Shown here: positions 15,194 through 21,554 of the stretch, piece by piece
Position numbering within the stretch: the first letter of the stretch is position 1
How the letters are laid out: every line of letters starts with the position of its first letter
Source of the DNA: Candidatus Woesearchaeota archaeon
GTDB taxonomy: Archaea > Nanobdellota > Nanobdellia > Woesearchaeales > JACPBO01
Assembly: GCA_016180285.1 (NCBI GenBank)
Contig: JACPBO010000020.1
Coordinates: 1 to 41,952, forward strand
DNA: 41,952 nt
Direction of reading: 5' to 3'
Made by a program: the position numbers and the translations under genes
Notes under the pieces: generated by a model
Seen by the model: the letters and a program-made list of their open reading frames with translations, nothing else
What the model was told of the DNA's origin: nothing
Databases searched by the model: none

Positions 15194-15248
15194 TCATCGA
15201 ATCTTAATTATCTTCCCTTTCTCCCCGGCATAAACATCAAGTAATTCA
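15194..15248 (-). pseudogene. Remnant of a metallophosphoesterase-like C-terminus
   Basis: On this strand the sequence reads LDVYAGEKGKIIKIR and then stops. The last residues match the C-terminus of the intact metallophosphoesterase at 18683-19309 (VGKKGKIIEI). A third version, NAGKIIEI followed by a stop, is found on the same strand around 17485-17510. Nothing else of the gene survives here. Confidence 0.35.
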
Positions 15249-15629
15249 TCAATAGCTTTTCTTCGTCATCTCAAGGCTCTTTCTGACTTTATCATAATAT
15301 TTATGATCTCCTAAATGAAACTCAATGTAGAATGAATTCTTGACTTTCACAAATAATATCCTGTATTCAATGCCCTCAAGATTAAATGCATATCTGAATG
15401 TCATAAGTTCGCCGATTGCCCAGTCTTTATACTTCTTCTTTGAGCCAATTGTTATTGGCTGTATTTTCCTTTCAATGACACTCTTTATCCAGTTATATAT
15501 TCCCTGTGCTTTAGAGTCTGAAATAAGCATAGTTATCTGATCAAAATTATTCCCAAGAAATTCCAGCCGGTATTCCTGAGAGATTATGCTTCTGATCATA
15601 TTCTTGAATTCCTTTGGCTCAACCATCAC
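15249..15629 (-). CDS. RelE/ParE-like small protein, partner of a nucleotidyltransferase
   Basis: A 126-residue alpha/beta protein. The C-terminal two-thirds (IGSKKKYKDWAIGELMTFRYAF, GIEYRILFVKVKNSFYIEFHLGDHKYYDKVRKSLEM) has the strand pattern of RelE/ParE-type toxins, with Arg, Lys, His and Tyr residues of the kind used for mRNA binding and cleavage. The family assignment is tentative. It overlaps the upstream nucleotidyltransferase by four bases, so the two form an obligate pair resembling a toxin-antitoxin operon. It could instead be an accessory domain without nuclease activity. Confidence 0.6.
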   Translation of the reverse strand: MMVEPKEFKNMIRSIISQEYRLEFLGNNFDQITMLISDSKAQGIYNWIKSVIERKIQPITIGSKKKYKDWAIGELMTFRYAFNLEGIEYRILFVKVKNSFYIEFHLGDHKYYDKVRKSLEMTKKSY

Positions 15630-16279
15630 GCAGCACCCTTTACAACATTGTGCGAAAGCTCATATAAATATTTTTGGCTTTCATAATCCAAAGAATCTTT
15701 ATAATAGCCCGCCTGCGTATAGAAATACCTTTTAATGTAGCCTTTCGTTAAGTATTTGTCTATGATCAAAGGGGCTTCTTCAGATATGTAATTTAAAATT
15801 TCCCTGAAATTTCTGAATTTTTCAATTTTCTTCATTAGCTCATAGCCATCCAGAATCTGGTTGTTTTTGAAGTATTCTGTATAAAGCACAAGAAATCGTA
15901 TGTTTTTATGGTATTTGTTCTTCTCATTCAATATAGTGGGAACTGCCTCATTCACGACATTCCAATAATCTGCAATAGTTGCCTTTAATGGCTTTTTCGG
16001 CAGTATGTTCTTTGCAATGCAGCTTTTTGAAACAGAATGGTAAAACAGCGAGTAAAGATCGTTAAAATCAATCCTTATTACATTTATTTTTTTGTTAACA
16101 GGTTTAATCTCTTTTTTTGCCCTGCTGATTACGAATAAGTCTATATCCCCGTACTTTTCTTTAAACAAAAAAGAGCCGCTGATAAAGCAGTATTTCAATG
16201 GAATGCTGTTTAGGATTTTTTGCGCTTCTTCCATTCTTCCAGCGATCATTGCTTCATCAGAGGGGTTGTAAATTATCAT
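15626..16279 (-). CDS. Nucleotidyltransferase-fold protein
   Basis: A 217-residue protein with a Pol-beta-type nucleotidyltransferase core: CFISGSFLFKEKYGDIDLFV gives the GS pair at residues 35-36 and the Asp-x-Asp at 45-47. The remaining 160 residues are helical and rich in Tyr and Lys, reminiscent of substrate domains of AbiEii-like or aminoglycoside-type transferases, but I cannot place it. A TATA-like TTTATAAATAAG lies about 25 bases upstream, so the message is probably leaderless. The gene is divergent from the Fic gene across a 147-base region with three operator-like repeats. It most likely modifies RNA or its RelE-like partner. Confidence 0.75.
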   Translation of the reverse strand: MIIYNPSDEAMIAGRMEEAQKILNSIPLKYCFISGSFLFKEKYGDIDLFVISRAKKEIKPVNKKINVIRIDFNDLYSLFYHSVSKSCIAKNILPKKPLKATIADYWNVVNEAVPTILNEKNKYHKNIRFLVLYTEYFKNNQILDGYELMKKIEKFRNFREILNYISEEAPLIIDKYLTKGYIKRYFYTQAGYYKDSLDYESQKYLYELSHNVVKGAA

Positions 16280-16351
16280 ATATTACTTATTTTATACTTA
16301 TTTATAAATCTTTCCATATTTTAGATTAAATATATAAAAAAAGTAATAGTC

Positions 16352-16419
16352 AGGTGACTACAAAACAGCCTGAATGTAGTCACCTAATACCAAAAGATTT
16401 AAATATGTAGTCACCTATA
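16352..16419 (+). promoter_or_regulatory. Triple operator and promoter before the Fic gene
   Basis: AGGTGACTACA (16352-16362) is the inverse of TGTAGTCACCTA (16375-16386), and a third copy TGTAGTCACCTA lies at 16406-16417. The TATA-like ATTTAAATA (about 16397-16405) falls between copies two and three. The third copy covers the expected start of transcription, immediately before the ATG at 16427. This is the layout of a tightly repressed promoter; the divergent nucleotidyltransferase gene may share it. Confidence 0.65.
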
Positions 16420-16426
16420 TTATGCC

Positions 16427-17317
16427 ATGCACGTTGAGAAAAGAAAGGCAGGAAAGCGGATAAAGTATTTCTTGGCGCATTCTTACAGGGAAGGCTCCAA
16501 GGTTCATAAATTCAGAAAATATCTGGGGCAGGATATAGATTTGCTGGATGAAAGGAAAAAAATAGCTGAAAAGCTTATTCTGGAAGAAATACACAGATAC
16601 CAAATCATAAAAGATCCGCTTCAGGTAGAGCTTTCAGAAGAAGAGATAAATTCAATAAGAAAGCTTGAAGCTCAAATACCATTAAAGATAAGCCACTTAT
16701 CAGAAAGAGACTGGAAAGAATTCTCAAAAATATTCACATACAATACCAACGCAATAGAAGGAAGCAGATTAAACCAGGAGGAAGTGAAAGAGCTGCTGGA
16801 AAAAGACAAATGGCCCGATAAGTCAAAAGAGGATATTGCAGAAGCATTCGGAGTGGATGAAGCAATTTCATATATTCGAAACACAAAAGAGCGCATCTCA
16901 TTAGAGCTCATAAAAAAGATGCATAAAATTGTATTTAAAAATTCCAAGCCATTTGCAGGAAAACTAAGAAAAAGAGGCGAAGAAGTGGTTGTCATGGGCA
17001 GCGGGGGAAATGTTGTCCACGAAGGAGCGCCTCAGTCGAGAATAAATCATCTTCTGCGCGGATTGGCAGAATGGTATGAAAAGAACAAAAACAGGTATCC
17101 TGGATTGATTCTCGGGGCAGTTGTACATAACCAATTTGAGAATATTCATCCGTTCAGGGATGGAAATGGGCGGGTGGGAAGAATCTTGCTGAATAATATA
17201 CTCATCAAGCATAATCTGCCCCCGATAAACATAGATTTCAGGAACAGGGCAGAATACTATGCATCTTTGCAGGCATATGAAAAAAACCATGATTTAAAGC
17301 CCACGATAGAGCTTTAG
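16427..17317 (+). CDS. Fic-domain AMP transferase, C-terminus altered by tandem duplication
   Basis: A Fic protein of 296 residues. HPFRDGNGR (241-249) is the intact catalytic motif for transferring AMP to a target hydroxyl. TNAIEG around Thr107-Glu111 matches the N-terminal inhibitory (S/T)xxxE(G/N) motif, so autoinhibition by an internal helix is likely. The N-terminal 80 residues (MHVEKRKAGKRIKYF onward) form an extra archaeal domain. An 83-base direct duplication (17232-17314 copied at 17315-17397) shifts the frame and stops the protein at IEL. Without it, the protein would continue about 17 residues (YMKEYNELKKKLGNYKTKKA) to a stop at 17460. The catalytic domain is untouched, so activity may persist. 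Confidence 0.88.
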   Translation: MHVEKRKAGKRIKYFLAHSYREGSKVHKFRKYLGQDIDLLDERKKIAEKLILEEIHRYQIIKDPLQVELSEEEINSIRKLEAQIPLKISHLSERDWKEFSKIFTYNTNAIEGSRLNQEEVKELLEKDKWPDKSKEDIAEAFGVDEAISYIRNTKERISLELIKKMHKIVFKNSKPFAGKLRKRGEEVVVMGSGGNVVHEGAPQSRINHLLRGLAEWYEKNKNRYPGLILGAVVHNQFENIHPFRDGNGRVGRILLNNILIKHNLPPINIDFRNRAEYYASLQAYEKNHDLKPTIEL

Positions 17318-17399
17318 ATTTCAGGAACAGGGCAGAATACTATGCATCTTTGCAGGCATATGAAAAAAACCATGATTTAAAGCCCACGATAGAGCTTTA
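17232..17399 (+). repeat. 83-base perfect tandem duplication inside the Fic gene
   Basis: Bases 17232-17316 are identical to 17315-17399: an 83-base unit with a two-base TA overlap at the junction. Because 83 is not a multiple of three, the frame shifts and a TAG appears at the junction. The absence of any mismatch indicates a very recent event, a slippage-type switch, or an assembly error. Confidence 0.9.
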
Positions 17400-17597
17400 T
17401 ATGAAAGAATACAATGAATTAAAGAAAAAACTCGGTAACTATAAAACAAAGAAAGCCTAAATAGCCGAATCAGCTCTTTTTCAAATCTCAATTATCTTCC
17501 CGGCATTTATGGCCGTTGGCAGTGATTAAATGTTATCTTATATTTATCAGTGACTTTAGAAACATTTTTATACTACCTGAAAATAGTAATTTATACA

Positions 17598-18494
17598 ATG
17601 AATTATTTGTTCAAAAAAATCTACATGCCTCTGGACAAGTCATGGATTATAAGGATGGGCATCCTTGACCTGATGAACGGCTATGACAGCACAGTCAGGT
17701 TTCTTGAGCAAAATCTTAGTGATGTAGGTGGTGATTTGAAAGCGCTTCATAAAGCATCAATTAACTGGCATTCTCACAAAACCATTTATGTTGGTGAATC
17801 AGCAACGCTTTATAGATTCCTTAAATTTGCTTCTTGGAAAAAAGGCTTGAACAAGGACTTTATATTGGAAGGAACCCTCATAGGTAGAGAAATCTGCAAT
17901 GATTCTGAAATTGCAAACTATTCGCTTGAAAAACTTTTACAATTGGATAACAAAACCTCGCAATGGGCTAGCGCCTCTGCCTTGCTCGGAAATAATGAAA
18001 AAATTGAGAACCCGCCTTACAAACTAAAGGTAACTTACGAAGCTGTTTTGCATTGGAAGGAGCGAAGAAGCAAGGGAAAATGCTGGGAGCCTCGCTATGA
18101 TGAAACAATCCTCAAGCAGGCAACTGCTTTTCTTAAGCTGTTAAGAAATGGAAAAGCCGATTTTGTTGCAGAACAAGCAGAAGACTATTGTTTCGCACGC
18201 ACATTTGGATTTATTGAAAAAGAAGAAGGGGCTAGACAGTGGCCTAGCCTTTTCACACATGAAAGCAACCGTATCGAGATGATGGAAAATGTGCTTAAAA
18301 ATAGCGAATTAGGTGAAAAAGTAAATTCAAAAGATCACAGGGTTGTTCAGGCTTATGCAATGCTTCAAAAATTAAATGGAAGGGAAATCAGAATCGCGCA
18401 TAAGGAATGTGTTGGTAAAAGCTGGACGCAATTCTGGAAATTCCTTGAAGATGCTGACAAGTTAAAATGTCAAAAATTTTCCACCAGTTTTTAA
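17598..18494 (+). CDS. Divergent, shortened EPSP-synthase-like protein
   Basis: A 298-residue protein resembling 5-enolpyruvylshikimate-3-phosphate synthase in several ordered motifs: DKSWIIRMGIL near the start (compare the family's DKSIT/S element), GESATLYRFL (compare NAGTAxRFL), TSQWASA (compare SSQFLSA), ESNRIEMMENVL (compare ESDRI), DHRVVQAY (compare DHRVAMA) and GKSWTQFWKFL (compare KSYPxFW). It is about 120 residues shorter than usual, and several catalytic positions differ, so shikimate activity is doubtful. The start is ATG 17598, with a TATA-like TTTTTATACTA about 25 bases upstream. No other aromatic-pathway gene is in the window. The stop lies within an inverted repeat that starts a hairpin cluster. 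Confidence 0.6.
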   Translation: MNYLFKKIYMPLDKSWIIRMGILDLMNGYDSTVRFLEQNLSDVGGDLKALHKASINWHSHKTIYVGESATLYRFLKFASWKKGLNKDFILEGTLIGREICNDSEIANYSLEKLLQLDNKTSQWASASALLGNNEKIENPPYKLKVTYEAVLHWKERRSKGKCWEPRYDETILKQATAFLKLLRNGKADFVAEQAEDYCFARTFGFIEKEEGARQWPSLFTHESNRIEMMENVLKNSELGEKVNSKDHRVVQAYAMLQKLNGREIRIAHKECVGKSWTQFWKFLEDADKLKCQKFSTSF

Positions 18495-18656
18495 CTGGTG
18501 GCTTAAAGCCAACTTTTTTTGCATATGGAAAATTTTTGAGCATGATCAAGTGTCAAAAATGCTTGCATTTTTGAGCAAATTGGAAATGTGAACATTTCCG
18601 ATTAACCACCTGATGCGGTGAATAGCAGCAACATTCCACCAATCTCTGATGGGTGG
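18470..18656. repeat. Cluster of perfect inverted repeats (hairpin array)
   Basis: Five inverted repeats follow one another. The outer TCAAAAATTTTCC (18470-18482)/GGAAAATTTTTGA (18527-18539) encloses CCACCAGTT (18481-18489)/AACTGGTGG (18493-18501), with the two stems sharing CC. Then come TCAAAAATGC (18553-18562)/GCATTTTTGA (18565-18574), GGAAATGT (18582-18589)/ACATTTCC (18592-18599), and CCACC (18636-18640)/GGTGG (18652-18656). The block fills the gap between the EPSP-synthase-like gene and the metallophosphoesterase. It looks like a folded RNA or a transposon-derived palindromic element, as seen with IS200/IS605-type ends, but no transposase is present. Confidence 0.6.
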
Positions 18657-18682
18657 TTCTTGACAGATAAAGCAGAAATAAT

Positions 18683-19309
18683 TTAAATCTCAATAATCTT
18701 CCCTTTCTTCCCGACATTGATCACTTTCGTCTTGCCAACCATCTCTTCTATGCCCTCTGCCTCATGAACATGGGAGCAAAGCAGTATGTCAGGATGAAAC
18801 TTTTCTATTGCCCTCTTTATTCCGGGGCTTCCTGGGCAGAATTGCGTGAACTTCTCCATCTTTGTTCCTGAAGGATGCACATGCGTGACCATTATTTTTT
18901 TACTTAAATCCTTTATTTTGTCAAACCCCTTCTTCAGCAAATCATAAATCTCTTTTTCATCCATCTGAAACAATCCGATATTTGCGCCGCCTGCTCCAAA
19001 GATCCCCACATTGCCGTATTTCACAGAATAGCCGTGTATATTTTTAACTCCATAAACTTCAGCAAGAAAATCCGCAGTTGCAACAGTCTCATGATTTCCG
19101 GGAATAAGCAAAACTTTCTCATTTCTTTTTTTAAATGGGCCGATTAAGTTTGTTGTTGACCTCTCTCCCATTGTTAAATCACCGCAGAGAATAACAAGAT
19201 CAACATTTTCCCGTTTTGCCTGCTCAGCCAGCTTCTCAGCAAGGCTCATATCTCCATGAATGTCCCCGGCAGCAAGTATCTTTAGTTTTTTATCAGTTTT
19301 CTTTTCCAT
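18683..19309 (-). CDS. Metallophosphoesterase (calcineurin-like)
   Basis: A 208-residue metallophosphoesterase with the full metal motif series: AAGDIHGD, LCGDLT, IPGNHE, VTHVHP and CSHVHEAEG. It belongs to the archaeal Icc/YfcE-like group of small phosphodiesterases or phosphatases; the substrate is unknown. The protein ends VINVGKKGKIIEI, and short copies of this C-terminus occur at about 15.2 and 17.5 kb on the same strand. It runs in the same direction as the Sua5/YrdC gene upstream. Confidence 0.93.
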   Translation of the reverse strand: MEKKTDKKLKILAAGDIHGDMSLAEKLAEQAKRENVDLVILCGDLTMGERSTTNLIGPFKKRNEKVLLIPGNHETVATADFLAEVYGVKNIHGYSVKYGNVGIFGAGGANIGLFQMDEKEIYDLLKKGFDKIKDLSKKIMVTHVHPSGTKMEKFTQFCPGSPGIKRAIEKFHPDILLCSHVHEAEGIEEMVGKTKVINVGKKGKIIEI

Positions 19310-19344
19310 AATGCAGAATAACAGAACGTAATTTAAAAAACTTC

Positions 19345-19914
19345 CTATCTTTTTATTACCTTTTCCTTTTCAGTCAGGTCAATTATCGTTGAAGGCTTGC
19401 CTTTTTTCTCTCCTTCGTATAGTATGAAATCAATCTTAACCTTTATTTCAGGATCAAGATTTTCAACAGATGTCATGAAATCCTTGCCAATTACATTGGC
19501 AGATGTCGTCACAATCGGAACATTCAGCTCAGCAGCAACCTCGCTGAACCAGTGATTAGGGATTCTTATGCCCAGTGTATCTAAATCAGAATTCACATTC
19601 GGAGAAATCGCATCCTTTCTTTTGAGTTTTAGAATCAATGTATAAGGTCCTGGAAGCTTTTTCAGCCATTTCTCCGCTTCTTTTGATACTTCACAGTTTT
19701 CCTTGATCCATTCTATTGAAGGAGCAATAATTGAAAAAGGCCTTGTATAGCGCTGCTTCGCTTCCCTCACTTTTTTTACAGCTCCAAAATGCCTTGCATT
19801 GCAGCCGATCCCATAGATCGTGTCAGTAGGGTGAATAAATGTAGCGCCATTTAATATCCCCCTCAGAATAGCTTCTTTGTTTATCTTGAACTCGTCTTTA
19901 TTTATGATTTCCAT
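19345..19914 (-). CDS. Threonylcarbamoyl-AMP synthase, Sua5/YrdC/TsaC family
   Basis: This enzyme makes threonylcarbamoyl-AMP from threonine, bicarbonate and ATP for the t6A37 modification of ANN-decoding tRNAs. The YrdC fold is visible in IHPTDTIYGIGCNARHFGAVKKV, REAKQRYTRPFSIIAP (the nucleotide-binding basic motif), LPGPYTLILKLK, LGIRIPNHWF and VTTSANVIGKD. The 190 residues from ATG 19914 correspond to the YrdC domain alone, without the C-terminal Sua5 domain. An in-frame extension to 19959 lacks family similarity. Confidence 0.92.
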   Translation of the reverse strand: MEIINKDEFKINKEAILRGILNGATFIHPTDTIYGIGCNARHFGAVKKVREAKQRYTRPFSIIAPSIEWIKENCEVSKEAEKWLKKLPGPYTLILKLKRKDAISPNVNSDLDTLGIRIPNHWFSEVAAELNVPIVTTSANVIGKDFMTSVENLDPEIKVKIDFILYEGEKKGKPSTIIDLTEKEKVIKR

Positions 19915-19970
19915 GGTTTTCAGGAATATCCAGCGCTTTATAAATGTTGTTATATGCACTATATACCCGA

Positions 19971-20306
19971 TCAGAATTCTATTTTATCATTGAGCTTTGT
20001 TTTATTAATGATGCCGCAAGGCAATTCAACAGCATATTTTGCTCTTCTGATGCCAGTATAAACAGTAAAGGGCTTAAAATTCTTTTTTATTTCAACAATT
20101 TTCCCGTTTTTATTTAAAAACAGCACATCAATCGGGTAAAAAACAAAGAGCATGTGCAGCGAGATTCTTTTTTCTTCATCAAAAGCCAAAACCAGCGCAA
20201 AATCCTTTCTTCTTTTAGAAAACATCAGTCCGAGTGATTTTATTGCTATTTTATGAAGTCCATAAAACAACTGAACTGACTTTGGCGGTATAGTCACTGG
20301 ACACAC
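19971..20306 (-). CDS. DUF192 family protein
   Basis: A 111-residue DUF192 protein. Recognisable elements are KSLGLMFSKR (compare the family's GLMFR), LVLAFDEEKRISLHMLFVFYPIDVLFLNKNGKIVEI and RRAKYAVELPCGII (compare YVLELPAG). The function of the family is not established. The GTG at 20306 fits a leaderless start, because ATTTATATAT lies about 25 bases upstream on this strand. It overlaps no neighbour. Confidence 0.85.
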   Translation of the reverse strand: MCPVTIPPKSVQLFYGLHKIAIKSLGLMFSKRRKDFALVLAFDEEKRISLHMLFVFYPIDVLFLNKNGKIVEIKKNFKPFTVYTGIRRAKYAVELPCGIINKTKLNDKIEF

Positions 20307-20492
20307 TAGACAACTGCAGGCACAAGATATATAAATGCATTGTATACAAGTTCAGTTGAAAAAGAGGAAAGTTAAGCTGACTTAATCTTTCTTTTGGTGT
20401 CTTAGAAACATGAAATCCATTAAGTCGTTTTTACTTCAACCCCTTTTTCTTCATACACAAATCCTGCATAACGAGAATTTGAGACAATTAAA

Positions 20493-21554
20493 ATGAACAT
20501 AAATGAACAATTGAAAACTATTGGTTGGACCCCGCTGCATACAAGACTTCTGGCGCATAGGATAGGTGATGGCAGCGTAAATTATTACGGACACTATGAT
20601 TGGAGTAATAAACATATGGAAGAATTTGTTGAACTAGCTAAATTCTTGAAAGTAAAATCTTGGGGACCAATCATAAGTGATAAGTACGGAACAAAGAAGA
20701 TAATAGTGCATAAGAAAAATTTCAAGAATTTTGCAGCAATATTTGGCTTAAATCATGAACACTTAATTCATGATAAGCTTCTACTTTTAGATACCTTAAA
20801 ACAACTACCGAAAGATCATAAAATACAGATGTTACTGGCGTTCATTGTGGATGATGGTTCTTGCAGTAACTGGATGCTCTCGCTCTTTGTGGATCCTGAT
20901 GAGCAAGTGATAGAAAAAGTCAAAATATTATGGAATGACGTATTTCCTGGCACTCTGAGCATTCAAACATCTATTACAAAGAAAGGAACAAAGGTGTATC
21001 GCTTATTTTGCAATAGGGAAGGAATAATATCCTTAATGCATGAAATAAGAGAAGCGGTCAGAAAATATGGTCCTATTGCAAATCTTTGGTGGAAGCAGCC
21101 AATATTTGATAATAGGTACAAAAAAGCTATTTCCAAAAGAGCCAAGGAGTTGTACGAAACTAAAATTTACTTTGGTTTCAAGGAGAAAAGAGTACTGGAG
21201 TATCTTAAGGAGAACAAAACCATAACTATTAAGGAGATTAGAAGGATTTTAAACCTAACAAAAGATAGAGCACATAGATTTATAACCAAACTAGTGAAAA
21301 ATAATAAATTATTCTTAATAGATGCAGGAAACAGAGCCAGATATTCTCTTGAATATGAAGACAACAGTTTTGAAAATAGAAAAAAAATCATAATGGAATA
21401 TCTCATGAAAAATAGGATTATGCGCAATCGAGACTGCAGAAGATTGTTGGATGTGGGTTCATCCAAGGCTTACAAAATACTTAAAGAAATACAAAAGCAA
21501 GGAAATATAAAACAAATAAAATCTAATGGCACAACATATTACGTGCCATCTTAG
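20493..21554 (+). CDS. LAGLIDADG-like protein with tandem winged-helix domains
   Basis: A 353-residue protein. Two LAGLIDADG-like helices end in acidic residues: RLLAHRIGDGSVNYYG near residue 18 and MLLAFIVDDGSCSNWML near residue 112. Spacing of about 95 residues is that of single-chain homing endonucleases. Two C-terminal winged-helix units follow (KRVLEYLKENKTITIKEIRR and KKIIMEYLMKNRIMRNRDCR), which may help DNA recognition. No intron or intein surrounds it: it is free-standing between DUF192 and CTP synthase, and its stop overlaps the CTP synthase stop by four bases on the other strand. It is either a mobile endonuclease or a domesticated regulator. A 28-codon open frame (20410-20496) overlaps its start and may couple translation. 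Confidence 0.75.
   Translation: MNINEQLKTIGWTPLHTRLLAHRIGDGSVNYYGHYDWSNKHMEEFVELAKFLKVKSWGPIISDKYGTKKIIVHKKNFKNFAAIFGLNHEHLIHDKLLLLDTLKQLPKDHKIQMLLAFIVDDGSCSNWMLSLFVDPDEQVIEKVKILWNDVFPGTLSIQTSITKKGTKVYRLFCNREGIISLMHEIREAVRKYGPIANLWWKQPIFDNRYKKAISKRAKELYETKIYFGFKEKRVLEYLKENKTITIKEIRRILNLTKDRAHRFITKLVKNNKLFLIDAGNRARYSLEYEDNSFENRKKIIMEYLMKNRIMRNRDCRRLLDVGSSKAYKILKEIQKQGNIKQIKSNGTTYYVPS

Noticed and set aside
15072-15197. N-terminal extension of the HEPN-like protein to 15197
   Set aside because: The promoter for this gene lies inside the extension, about 25 bases before ATG 15071, so the upstream frame is not translated.
16352-16419. Three short repeats as a CRISPR array
   Set aside because: The units are only 11-12 bases, one is inverted, spacing is irregular, and they surround a promoter; they fit operators.
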